Below, one piece after another: positions 16,377 to 24,418 of a stretch of DNA of 64,000 bases (its first letter is position 1; each line of letters starts with the position of its first letter). Source of the DNA: Hungatella hathewayi (GTDB lineage Bacteria > Bacillota > Clostridia > Lachnospirales > Lachnospiraceae); NCBI GenBank assembly GCA_025149285.1, contig CP102274.1, positions 5,110,001-5,174,000 on the forward strand, in the 5' to 3' direction. A program made the position numbers and the translations under genes. Below the pieces are notes generated by a model. That model was not told the DNA's origin. It ran no database searches and was given only the letters and a program-made list of their open reading frames with translations.

Positions 16377-17192
16377 TTATTTTCCCTCGCTCAGCTCCTG
16401 ATGCGCGGCTTCCACAATGTCCTTCGGCGCCACCGGCACGTCCGGAATCAGCTCCCCTTCCGGATGGTTCTTCAAATAAAGGAGATATTCGATATTCCCC
16501 TCCGGCCCCTTGATCGGAGAATACTCTAAATTCAGCACCTCAAAGCCAATGGAGACCGCATAGGCAATCACCATCTCAATCACTTCCAGATGCACACTTT
16601 TTTCCCGTACCACCCCTTTTTTCCCGACCTTCTCACGGCCGGCCTCAAACTGGGGTTTGATGAGGCAGACGATCTCGCCCTCCTCCTTTAAAAGCCTTTT
16701 CACCGGCTCCAGCACCTTTGTCAGAGAGATGAAGGACACATCGATGGATGAGAAATCGATCTTTTCCTGAATCTCATCCGGCGTCACATATCGGATATTC
16801 GTCTTTTCCATACAGACTACCCGCTCGTCGTTCCGAAGCTTCCAGGCCAGCTGACCGTGTCCCACATCCACGGCATAAACCTTTACGGCGCCGTTTTGAA
16901 GCATGCAGTCGGTAAAGCCGCCGGTGGATGACCCCACATCCATGCACGTCTTTCCCTCCAGCATAACGCCGAAATGGCTCATGGCCTTCTCCAGCTTAAG
17001 TCCGCCGCGGCTCACATATTTTAACGTATGGCCCCTCACTTCAATGTTCACGGACTCGTCGAAGGTGGTCCCGGCCTTGTCTTCCTTCTGGCCCTCCACA
17101 TAGACGATGCCGGACATGATCACCGCCTTCGCCTTCTCTCTGGATTCCGCTAAATTCCGTTTCACTAAAAGCACATCTAATCGTTCTTTCAT
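16377..17192 (-). CDS. tlyA: TlyA-family rRNA 2'-O-methyltransferase
   Basis: A 271-residue protein with an N-terminal S4 RNA-binding domain (RLDVLLVKRNLAESREKAK) and an FtsJ-like Rossmann methyltransferase domain (KTCMDVGSSTGGFTDCML, the SAM loop; later LIKPQFEAG). TlyA proteins methylate ribose in 16S/23S rRNA and are often mislabelled hemolysins. The ATG at 17192 overlaps the dxs stop codon (ATGA) and is preferred to an ATG 33 bases upstream inside dxs; translational coupling is likely. Confidence 0.92.
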   Translation of the reverse strand: MKERLDVLLVKRNLAESREKAKAVIMSGIVYVEGQKEDKAGTTFDESVNIEVRGHTLKYVSRGGLKLEKAMSHFGVMLEGKTCMDVGSSTGGFTDCMLQNGAVKVYAVDVGHGQLAWKLRNDERVVCMEKTNIRYVTPDEIQEKIDFSSIDVSFISLTKVLEPVKRLLKEEGEIVCLIKPQFEAGREKVGKKGVVREKSVHLEVIEMVIAYAVSIGFEVLNLEYSPIKGPEGNIEYLLYLKNHPEGELIPDVPVAPKDIVEAAHQELSEGK

Positions 17193-19105
17193 GCCTTCTT
17201 TTCCTCTGTATTGATAGTCTTCCATTCCATATTCTGACGCTCGGTATCGAGATATTCCTTCTTCATCCTCCAGATCACGGAGTCACTGTCGATGCCCAGT
17301 CCTTTTCTCAGCAGCGACACATTGCCGTGCTCCACATATCCGTCCGGTATGGCGATATTCATCACCTTCACATGAGGATAGTGTTTGTGGATATAGCGGG
17401 TGACCATGAGGCCGTAACCGCCCTGAAGCACGTTCTCCTCCATGGTAACAACGAGCCAGTGGTTTTTCGCAAGGCGGTCCACCAGTTCCTCGTCAAACGG
17501 CTTCACAAACCGGCCGTTGGCCAGCGTACAGTTCCAGCCCTCCGCCTTCAGTTTCTCCCGCACGTGTTCTCCCGTACTGACCATGCTTCCCACGGCCAGA
17601 AGGGCAATATCCTTCTCCTCATACAGCATCTCGCCTCTGCCGTATTCGACAGGCGCGTGAAATTCCTTTAAGCCTCTGTAGGCCTCACCTCTTGGATAGC
17701 GAATGGCAAACGGCCCTCCGAAGGACACGGCAAACTCCAGTCCCGCCTTCAGCTCCCACATGTTCTTGGGCGCAAAAATGCTCATGTTCGGAATCGCCGA
17801 TAAAAAGGATAAGTCAAAGATCCCCTGATGGGTCTCCCCGTCGCTGCCGACCAGTCCTGCCCGGTCCACGGCAAAGACCACCGGCAGATTCTGGATACAG
17901 ACATCATGCAGAATCTGATCAAAGCCCCTCTGTAAAAACGACGAATAGACCGCCACCACCGGCTTCAAACCGCCGGCCGCCATCCCCGCCGCGGAAGTCA
18001 CAGCATGCTCCTCCGCGATTCCGACATCAAAGAACCGGTCCGGATAGAGGCGGCTGAAACGCTTGAGTCCCGTCCCATCCGGCATCGCTGCCGTCACCGC
18101 CGTGATCTTCGGATCTTTTTCCGCCAGCTGGCAGATCGTTCTGGAAAATACGTCCGTGTAGCTGGGATATTTTTTTTCTTTTTTCGATTCTCCTGTCACC
18201 ACATCAAACGGTTCCACACCGTGGAATCTGGCCGGATTCTTTTCCGCCGGCTCATAGCCTTTGCCTTTTTTCGTGATGACATGGACTAAAACCGCATGGT
18301 CCAGCTTCTTCGCCTCTTTAAGAGCCCTCGATAAAGCCTTGACGTCATGGCCGTCCACCGGTCCCAAATACGTGATTCCCATGTTCTCAAACAGCATTCC
18401 GGGAATCAGAAGCTGCTTAATGCCGTTCTTCGTACGGCTGATCTTATCGATCAGTTCATCACCGATCACAGGTATCCTGGAGAGGACATTGGTCACATAT
18501 TTCTTTAAATCCAGATATCCGTCTCCGGTCCGGATGCCGTTTAAATATCTCGACATTCCTCCGACATTTTCGGAAATGGACATGTTGTTGTCATTTAATA
18601 TAATGATGAAGTTCTTCTTGATGCGGGCGGCGTTATTCAGCGCCTCATAAGCCATTCCGCCGGTTAATGCACCGTCGCCGATCACAGATACGACAAAATG
18701 GTCTTCTCCGGAAACATCCCTGGCCTGCGCAAGACCAAGTCCTGCCGAAATAGAGGTGGAACTGTGACCCGTATCGAAAGCGTCGCAGGGGCTTTCCTTC
18801 CGTTTCGGGAAGCCGCTCATCCCGCCGTACTGCCGCAAATCGTCAAACTCACCCTTTCTGCCGCTTAAGATCTTATGAGTGTACGACTGATGTCCCACAT
18901 CCCAGATGATCTTATCCTTCGGCAGATCAAACACGAGATAAATAGCCATGGTGAGCTCCACAACTCCCAGATTGGAAGCCAGGTGCCCGCCGGTCCTGCT
19001 GATCTTTCCGATCAGAAAGTCCCGTATCTCCTGTCTCAGTATATCCAGTTCTTTCCCCGTCAGTTTTTTTATATCCTCCGGGCCATTGATTAATTCCAGT
19101 ATCAT
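17189..19105 (-). CDS. dxs: 1-deoxy-D-xylulose-5-phosphate synthase
   Basis: A 638-residue thiamine-diphosphate enzyme that joins pyruvate and glyceraldehyde-3-phosphate, the first step of the MEP isoprenoid pathway. Motifs in order are HILSGRKGEF, the ThDP motif beginning GDGALTGG and ending in NDNNMSI, the middle-domain DVGIAEEHAVTSAAG, and the C-terminal transketolase domain. Length is normal. It is 16 bp downstream of ispA, so two isoprenoid genes are adjacent. Confidence 0.97.
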   Translation of the reverse strand: MILELINGPEDIKKLTGKELDILRQEIRDFLIGKISRTGGHLASNLGVVELTMAIYLVFDLPKDKIIWDVGHQSYTHKILSGRKGEFDDLRQYGGMSGFPKRKESPCDAFDTGHSSTSISAGLGLAQARDVSGEDHFVVSVIGDGALTGGMAYEALNNAARIKKNFIIILNDNNMSISENVGGMSRYLNGIRTGDGYLDLKKYVTNVLSRIPVIGDELIDKISRTKNGIKQLLIPGMLFENMGITYLGPVDGHDVKALSRALKEAKKLDHAVLVHVITKKGKGYEPAEKNPARFHGVEPFDVVTGESKKEKKYPSYTDVFSRTICQLAEKDPKITAVTAAMPDGTGLKRFSRLYPDRFFDVGIAEEHAVTSAAGMAAGGLKPVVAVYSSFLQRGFDQILHDVCIQNLPVVFAVDRAGLVGSDGETHQGIFDLSFLSAIPNMSIFAPKNMWELKAGLEFAVSFGGPFAIRYPRGEAYRGLKEFHAPVEYGRGEMLYEEKDIALLAVGSMVSTGEHVREKLKAEGWNCTLANGRFVKPFDEELVDRLAKNHWLVVTMEENVLQGGYGLMVTRYIHKHYPHVKVMNIAIPDGYVEHGNVSLLRKGLGIDSDSVIWRMKKEYLDTERQNMEWKTINTEEKKA

Positions 19106-19121
19106 ATTTTACCAGATCCTT

Positions 19122-20009
19122 TTACTTTTCCCGGCTCACCAGCATGTGGATCAATGCCTCCAGGAATTCATTTTCCCCCGGCAGTTCATGAAGGATTCGG
19201 ACAGCGTCGTCGGAAATGCTGGCCACGTCCTGTTTTGCCTTCTCAAGCCCCTCCAGGGTCACATAAGTGGTTTTATTGTTCTTTTCATCGCTGAGTACCG
19301 GCTTTCCCAGCACTTCCATGCTGCTGGTCACATCCAGGATATCGTCCTGAATCTGAAATGCAAGGCCGATGGCTGCGGCCATCTGTTCCACCAGCCGGGT
19401 CTCCTCCTCGTCTGCACCGGCGAGAAGCGCGCCGATCATCATGGAGGACTCCAAAAGCGCTCCCGTCTTCAAATGATAGATGAAGTCCAGCTTTTCATGC
19501 GGAACAGGCTTATTGGTCAGCTCCACATCCACAGTCTGCCCACCTATCATGCCATAGATTCCGGTTTTCTGTGCCAAAATTCCGATACAGCGGCCCACGA
19601 CCGCAGCATCCTCCGTCAGGGCAAACGCCTTTGCCGCCGTCTCCACCGCGTAGATGAGCAGACTGTCTCCGGCAAGAACCGCCATGTCATACCCATACTT
19701 TACCCACGTGGTTGGAAGCCCTCTGCGGAGCTCATCGTTATCCATACAGGGAAGGTCGTCGTGAATTAAGGAAGAGGTATGAATCATCTCAATCGCGGCC
19801 ATAAACGGTTCTACCACCGTCCCGCTGCCGCCAAACAACCGGTATGTCTCCTCCATCAGCATGGGACGCAGCCTTTTTCCGCCGGCACGCACGCTGTAAT
19901 TCATGGCGTCGAGAACGGTCTTCTGATACCCGTCTGCCGCCGGCAGATAACGCTCCACCACCGCCTCCACTTCCCTCGTTCTGGTTTCCAGCATCTCATT
20001 AAAGTTCAT
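19122..20009 (-). CDS. ispA: Farnesyl diphosphate synthase (polyprenyl synthetase)
   Basis: A 295-residue prenyl chain elongating enzyme. The first aspartate-rich motif is SLIHDDLPCMDND and the second is FQIQDDILDV; GGKRLRP binds the isopentenyl substrate. The start at 20009 lies within the last codons of xseB and opens MNFNEMLETRTRE, matching relatives. An in-frame ATG 27 bases upstream lies deeper inside xseB and is unlikely. Confidence 0.95.
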   Translation of the reverse strand: MNFNEMLETRTREVEAVVERYLPAADGYQKTVLDAMNYSVRAGGKRLRPMLMEETYRLFGGSGTVVEPFMAAIEMIHTSSLIHDDLPCMDNDELRRGLPTTWVKYGYDMAVLAGDSLLIYAVETAAKAFALTEDAAVVGRCIGILAQKTGIYGMIGGQTVDVELTNKPVPHEKLDFIYHLKTGALLESSMMIGALLAGADEEETRLVEQMAAAIGLAFQIQDDILDVTSSMEVLGKPVLSDEKNNKTTYVTLEGLEKAKQDVASISDDAVRILHELPGENEFLEALIHMLVSREK

Positions 20010-20211
20010 GACTTTCACCATCTTCCTCCAGGACAATGATCTGTTTTTCTACTTTGTCTATTTTTTCATTGCAGGATTTCACAAGCTTCATTCCCGCCTC
20101 ATAATATTGAAAGGATTCCTCCAGGGAGCTTTCGCCGCTCTCCAGCTTACGGATAATCTCCTCCAGCTCCTGAAAGGTCTCTTCTACACTTTTCACTTTT
20201 TTTGCAGCCAT
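19999..20211 (-). CDS. xseB: Exodeoxyribonuclease VII small subunit
   Basis: A 70-residue protein, usual size. It has the typical SVEETFQELEEIIRKLESGE and SLEESFQYYEAGMKLVKSC helices. It binds the large XseA subunit to degrade single-stranded DNA into acid-soluble pieces. It follows xseA by 16 bp and its end overlaps the ispA start. Confidence 0.96.
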   Translation of the reverse strand: MAAKKVKSVEETFQELEEIIRKLESGESSLEESFQYYEAGMKLVKSCNEKIDKVEKQIIVLEEDGESHEL

Positions 20212-20227
20212 TTTGCTGTCTGCCTCC

Positions 20228-21505
20228 TTACTGTTTTAAATCCGCCGCCGCTGTATCAGAAACCACGGCATCGATCCGCCCGTCACGAATTCTCACTTTA
20301 ATCGGATCTCCCTGTTTCACCTGATCCACCGACTCGATCCGCCGGTTCTTCCCATCAGTCAGAAAGCCGTAGCCTCCTCCGATCTTCTTGAGCGGAGACA
20401 AACCATCCAGCCTGCTGCTTATCAGCTCCAGACGATGCCTGTCCCGTACCGCCTGCTTTTCGATAAGCTGCCTCAAACGGCTTTCCGCTTCTGCAGCCCG
20501 GTTCTTATCTGTCACAATCCGGGAAGCCATCATGTTTTTCAGCTTCTCTTCCAGATCCACTGCCCGCTGCCTCTGTTCCCTCACCTGACGGCGCGGGTCA
20601 AAAAGCTGAAAACGGAGCCTGAACTGCTCCGTCTGATAGCGGTAACGTTCTAATTTTCTGGCCATGGATTTCCCCAGGGCATCCCGGTACAATTCCACCT
20701 GACCTTCAAACTGGCTGTAGTCAAACACGGCCAGCTCCGCCGCCGCAGACGGAGTCGGCGCCCTCATATCCGCTACATAATCCGCGATCGTCACATCGGT
20801 TTCATGTCCTACTGCCGAGATCACAGGCGTCCTGCAGGCAAAGATGGCACGGGCCACGATTTCCTCATTAAATGCCCATAAGTCCTCGATGGAACCTCCG
20901 CCTCTTCCCACGATCAGAACATCCAGTCCCAGGCGGTCCAGCGTCTCGATTCCTTTTACAATGCTGTATTTTGCGTTCTCGCCCTGAACAAGGGCCGGAT
21001 AGAGATAGAGCTGTACATACGGATTCCTGCGGGCGGAAATATTCATGATGTCCCGGATCGCAGCCCCCGTCTGGGCGGTTACAATCCCCACCTTCCCGGC
21101 GTAGCGCGGGATGGGCTGCTTGTACTCCGGGGAAAACATCCCCATCTCCTCAAGCTCGTCCCTCAGCTTCTGGAACCGTTCGAATAAATCACCGACGCCT
21201 TCTTTCGTGATCTCCTGAGCATACAGCTGATAACGGCCATCCCGCTCATAGACCTCGACACTGCCTTTGGCCACCACCTTCTGGCCTTCCTCCAGCTTAA
21301 ACGAAAGCCCCTTCCGCTGACCGGCAAACATGACACATGCGATCGCGGCGCCTCTGTCCTTTAAGGTAAAATAGATATGGCCGGAGGTATGATACTTGCA
21401 GTTCGACACCTCGCCCTTAATTGATATACGGTTCAATGCGAAATCCTGGGCAAACATATTCTTAATATAAGCATTGACCTGTGATACGGAATATACACTC
21501 GCCAT
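20228..21505 (-). CDS. xseA: Exodeoxyribonuclease VII large subunit
   Basis: A 425-residue subunit with an N-terminal OB-fold (YSVSQVNAYIKNMFAQD, GEVSNCKYHTSGHIYFTLKD) and the catalytic domain (PRYAGKVGIVTAQTGAAIRD, LIVGRGGGSIEDLWAFNEE, PVISAVGHETDVTIADYVAD). A coiled-coil C-terminal part binds XseB. Slightly shorter than the E. coli enzyme, as usual in Firmicutes. Confidence 0.97.
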   Translation of the reverse strand: MASVYSVSQVNAYIKNMFAQDFALNRISIKGEVSNCKYHTSGHIYFTLKDRGAAIACVMFAGQRKGLSFKLEEGQKVVAKGSVEVYERDGRYQLYAQEITKEGVGDLFERFQKLRDELEEMGMFSPEYKQPIPRYAGKVGIVTAQTGAAIRDIMNISARRNPYVQLYLYPALVQGENAKYSIVKGIETLDRLGLDVLIVGRGGGSIEDLWAFNEEIVARAIFACRTPVISAVGHETDVTIADYVADMRAPTPSAAAELAVFDYSQFEGQVELYRDALGKSMARKLERYRYQTEQFRLRFQLFDPRRQVREQRQRAVDLEEKLKNMMASRIVTDKNRAAEAESRLRQLIEKQAVRDRHRLELISSRLDGLSPLKKIGGGYGFLTDGKNRRIESVDQVKQGDPIKVRIRDGRIDAVVSDTAAADLKQ

Positions 21506-21511
21506 AGGCCG

Positions 21512-21955
21512 TTACACCAGCTTTGCCAGAACTCCGTTGATAAACGCCGGAGCTTCATTCCCGCCGAACCGCTTCGCCAGCTCCACCGCCTCGTTGATCG
21601 CTACCTTTTCCGGCACTTCCTCATCGTATAAAATCTCATATAACGCAAGGCGCAGAATCGTAAGCTCCGCCTTTCCCATTCTCTTCGTCTTCCATCCTTC
21701 GGCCACCGCATCGATCTTCTCATCCAGCTCCGGAATCTTCCGCATAACAGCTTCCGTCTTGGTCTTTAAATAGCTTTCCTCTTCCGGACTCATCTCCACA
21801 TCATGAAGAATCTCTTCCACCCCTTCCGGAGTCGTCTCATCTTCCTTCGGCTCATCAAAATACCGTTCTATCTGCTCCTCTTTTTCCTCTGCCGGATAGA
21901 AATCGGCACAGAAAAGCATCTTAAAGCAGTGTTCACGCAGTTTACTCCTGGTCAT
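21512..21955 (-). CDS. nusB: Transcription antitermination protein NusB
   Basis: A 147-residue RNA-binding factor for rRNA antitermination. The C-terminal helices LTILRLALYEILYDEEVPEK and VAINEAVELAKRFGG are diagnostic. An acidic insert (residues about 25-50, many Glu/Asp) makes the N-terminal half longer than in E. coli, a common clostridial feature. It is the first gene of the conserved operon, 114 bp downstream of the -10 box at 22069-22074. Confidence 0.95.
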   Translation of the reverse strand: MTRSKLREHCFKMLFCADFYPAEEKEEQIERYFDEPKEDETTPEGVEEILHDVEMSPEEESYLKTKTEAVMRKIPELDEKIDAVAEGWKTKRMGKAELTILRLALYEILYDEEVPEKVAINEAVELAKRFGGNEAPAFINGVLAKLV

Positions 21956-22068
21956 GGGTTATGGTCCTCCTGTATCATAATTCGATCATTATTTTTCACT
22001 TTGCTTCCACGTTCAAAGTTCACAATACCTGCTCAGAGCAGGAATTCATTCCTTTGCGTATTGGGTTC

Positions 22069-22097
22069 ATTATACCTTAATGCGCATTTTTCCACAA
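22069..22097 (-). promoter_or_regulatory. Promoter of the nusB-to-recN operon
   Basis: On the minus strand TTGTGG (22097-22092) and TATAAT (22074-22069) are spaced 17 bases apart. The 5' leader to nusB is about 105 nt and contains a tight hairpin, CCTGCT/AGCAGG, at 22028-22042. Another hairpin, CGGGGA/TCCCCG (22105-22121), lies just upstream of the -35 box. Confidence 0.75.
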
Positions 22098-22238
22098 TAC
22101 TTTTCGGGGATTTTATCCCCGGAGTAATCCTGGTCCTGTTCATTTTTCCGGCAATTACTTCCATTCTCAGTTTTTATCAGAAAAATTATACAGAAAAAAT
22201 GCATAAAGATTATTACAGGCAGGTTTCTCGGCTTACAC

Positions 22239-22261
22239 AAAAAAAACAGGCGTTAAGCCTG
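22239..22261 (-). terminator. Hairpin with run of eight T, minus strand
   Basis: CAGGC and GCCTG (22261-22257 and 22251-22247, minus reading) enclose TTAAC and are followed on the minus strand by eight T (22246-22239). The stem is only five pairs, but the T-run is excellent. It would end leftward transcripts before the nusB promoter. Confidence 0.55.
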
Positions 22262-22294
22262 CTCATTTTTCTGATACATTCTCAAATGGGGTTT

Positions 22295-22326
22295 AGGGGC
22301 AAACACAGAAGTATTCGCCCCTTTTT
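22295..22326 (+). terminator. Hairpin with T-run, plus strand, no obvious upstream gene
   Basis: AGGGGC (22295-22300) pairs with GCCCCT (22317-22322) across a 16-base loop and runs into five T. It has the shape of a rightward intrinsic terminator, yet no rightward gene precedes it. Confidence 0.4.
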
Positions 22327-22363
22327 ATTATGAATTATTTACAAAAACCGGTCCTTCGTCCTG

Positions 22364-22384
22364 AAAAAATGAACTTCTGTTCAT
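22364..22384 (-). terminator. Short hairpin with T-run after the dehydrogenase pair
   Basis: On the minus strand ATGAAC-AGAA-GTTCAT (22384-22369) is followed by a run of T. It lies about 165 bp past the stop of the leftward dehydrogenase gene and is the first candidate terminator of that two-gene operon. Confidence 0.45.
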
Positions 22385-22546
22385 CTCCGCTTCGTCTCTG
22401 TAAGTATCATTATAATCTGTTTCCCCGCAAATCACTATCCCGTTTCTGCCCTTTTATATCACAATCCTGCCAATCAATTGCCGTTTACTTTCTGCCCGGT
22501 CCGCCGCCTGATTGGGATATGTCTGTTTGTCCGGCTTTATCCGGGA

Positions 22547-23452
22547 CTATGCATTTGCATTCCCCAAATACTCCCTGATATTATAAAGCACCTTCTCACT
22601 CAGAAGTCCAAACGCCTGCTTCGTCCTTCCAGCCGAATAATTCGTGCAGAACACTCTCGGGTGGTTTAAAAGCTCTCCCGTTGGATCGCCGATGGCTCCG
22701 GCTGTATCACAGGCAAAGTAATTATTTCCCCCATCCAGCCAGTTCTTTAAATCTTCCGCTTCAAAGGCAGGCCCAATGGAGGTGTTAAACAGGATCTTTC
22801 CATTGCCCAGCGCCTTAAATTCCTCCTCGTGCATGAGAATTACATTTTTGTTTAAGCAGGCAAATACGACCTCCGACTGCTCCAGCAGTTCGGTGAGCGG
22901 ACGGTATACCATGCCTTTTGCCTCATAGTCCGGCTTTCGGCTCCTGCTGAAATAAGAGACTTCTGCGCCCATAAATTTCATGGCTTCAGCGATCATTCCG
23001 CCGGAAACGCCCATTCCTGCCATGCCGACCTTAAGCCCCGTAATCTCCACCGGCATCTCCTTCCACATGGGTCTGTCATACCCGTGAAGGAAACGCACCA
23101 GTTCACAGATCACGTATTCCACCACCCCCCTGTCGCCATAGTCCCGTATGCCTTTCACGGTAACGCCGTGTTCCTCCGCCCAGGCAATATCCACGTTCGC
23201 ACTCTCTTTGGAATACAAGCTGCAGCACATGCCCACATACCGGATGCCAGGACAGTGTTCAAAGACACAGCTGTTAATTTTTGAGGTATAACTGAGCAGA
23301 ACGCCGTCTGCATCCCCGATTCTCCGGATAATCTCATCATCATCTGCCGGCACGTCACCGTACATGACGACTTCCTCTGCGTACTGACGCAGTTCCTTTT
23401 CCGCCTCTTCCACCAGGCTCACCGGCTCTATGGCCACCAGTTTTTTAAACAT
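22547..23452 (-). CDS. 2-hydroxyacid-dehydrogenase-fold protein lacking the catalytic triad
   Basis: A 301-residue NAD-binding protein of the D-2-hydroxyacid dehydrogenase fold. The glycine-rich loop is seen as VGMAGMGVSGGMIAEAM. The places where the family has catalytic Arg, Glu and His read NTSIGPAF, GAIGDP and CTNYSAG, so the R-E-H set seems to be missing. ATG 23452 follows GGAGG; an upstream in-frame extension lacks a ribosome site. It is translated directly after an aspartate-dehydrogenase-like gene (14 bp apart). It may act on another substrate, or bind NAD in a non-catalytic role. Function unknown. Confidence 0.7.
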   Translation of the reverse strand: MFKKLVAIEPVSLVEEAEKELRQYAEEVVMYGDVPADDDEIIRRIGDADGVLLSYTSKINSCVFEHCPGIRYVGMCCSLYSKESANVDIAWAEEHGVTVKGIRDYGDRGVVEYVICELVRFLHGYDRPMWKEMPVEITGLKVGMAGMGVSGGMIAEAMKFMGAEVSYFSRSRKPDYEAKGMVYRPLTELLEQSEVVFACLNKNVILMHEEEFKALGNGKILFNTSIGPAFEAEDLKNWLDGGNNYFACDTAGAIGDPTGELLNHPRVFCTNYSAGRTKQAFGLLSEKVLYNIREYLGNANA

Positions 23453-23465
23453 GTTCTCATCCTCC

Positions 23466-24251
23466 TTAAAATACAATCGGCGACACCAGATTGCGAAGAA
23501 CCGCCACGACGCTCCAGCCCGCAATCGCACTGTCGGCGGAGTAGATATCCACGACCGCCTTTACCCCCGGAATCTCCGCCGTAATCTTATGGTCATCTCC
23601 CACAAATCCGGGAATGCTGTGAATCGTTACCTTTGTCTGCTCCGGCCCCGTTGTAGCCAGAGAGGCCGCCACTGCCACATTAACCTTGGTCGGCAGAAGC
23701 GCAATCGCTTCCTTCGCATTGCCTGTGAATACCCGGGTTTCCTCCGTGTCCGTCATGAGATGTTCTTCAAACAGAGGCGTATTCATCAGTGATTTCGGCC
23801 CCTTCCTCGTCTCGATCCCGGAAACCGCGTCTCCCATCAGCGAAACCGTACGCAGTACATCAAAGCCGCCCACCGCGCCGGACGCAATATGTACCTTTGT
23901 CCCATGTTTCATGGCTGTCCGCTTCACTTCCTCATAAAAATCCTGATCCGCAAATGCACCGATTGACAGCACAATGATGCTGGTTCCCGCAGAAAGGGCC
24001 TTGACGGCCATTCCTTTTACCGCGGCAACGGAGGCTGCCTCCGCTATGTAATCTGGTTTCAGTGCCAGAAGCTCGTCCACATCCGCGCACGGCCTGCATC
24101 CCGCTCTTTCCGCCAGAGCCTTTGTCTTCTCCTCACTGCGGCCCGCGATTCCCACCAGCTCGTACTCATCCAAATACCCGTTTTTCCACGCGTCCGCTAT
24201 AATTCCTCCCAGATACCCACTGCCCAGGATTCCAAGTTTCAACCTGCTCAT
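23466..24251 (-). CDS. Aspartate dehydrogenase-like oxidoreductase
   Basis: A 261-residue protein opening LKLGILGSGYLGGIIAD (Rossmann GxGxxG) and carrying ASGAVGGFDVLR, close to the active-site motif of L-aspartate dehydrogenase (NadX), plus TKVNVAVAASLAT and the dimer-forming C-terminal part with PGVKAVVDI. NadX-type enzymes convert aspartate and NAD(P) to iminoaspartate or oxaloacetate. No NAD biosynthesis genes are adjacent, and the partner is a degenerate hydroxyacid dehydrogenase, so a catabolic amino-acid role is equally possible. ATG 24251 follows AGGGAG. Confidence 0.8.
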   Translation of the reverse strand: MSRLKLGILGSGYLGGIIADAWKNGYLDEYELVGIAGRSEEKTKALAERAGCRPCADVDELLALKPDYIAEAASVAAVKGMAVKALSAGTSIIVLSIGAFADQDFYEEVKRTAMKHGTKVHIASGAVGGFDVLRTVSLMGDAVSGIETRKGPKSLMNTPLFEEHLMTDTEETRVFTGNAKEAIALLPTKVNVAVAASLATTGPEQTKVTIHSIPGFVGDDHKITAEIPGVKAVVDIYSADSAIAGWSVVAVLRNLVSPIVF

Positions 24252-24418
24252 GATTAACTCCCTTCGGCCGCCTGCTGCGGCGGTCACCTGATTTTCATTC
24301 AATCGAAGAATCGGCCACGGTTTCCCATCGCGGCCGGTCTCCATACCTGCCTAGTATACCACGAAATTCCAGTTCAAGGAACCTCTCTTTTCCCCGCTGT
24401 CAGTGCCAATGTTCCGAA

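Larger units (their letters stand above)
22122..22546. other. 425-bp intergenic stretch with three terminator-like hairpins and no gene
   Basis: This stretch separates the nusB promoter from the accessory region. I find no coding frame with a ribosome site. It holds three hairpin-plus-T-run structures annotated separately (two minus-strand, one plus-strand) and a minus-strand TATAAT at 22414-22409 without a clear -35. It could hide a small RNA, but I cannot identify one. Confidence 0.5.

Noticed and set aside
22218..22233. Minus-strand B12-box-like sequence (AGCCGAGAAACCTGCC), suggesting a cobalamin riboswitch
   Set aside because: It matches about 13 of 16 positions of the B12 box, but the upstream conserved riboswitch core could not be found and no cobalamin gene follows. 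An Infernal search with the cobalamin model would settle it.
21803..22333. 176-codon plus-strand frame antisense to nusB and running past its promoter
   Set aside because: Overlaps a certain gene on the other strand and crosses the nusB promoter; no ribosome site and no recognisable protein features.
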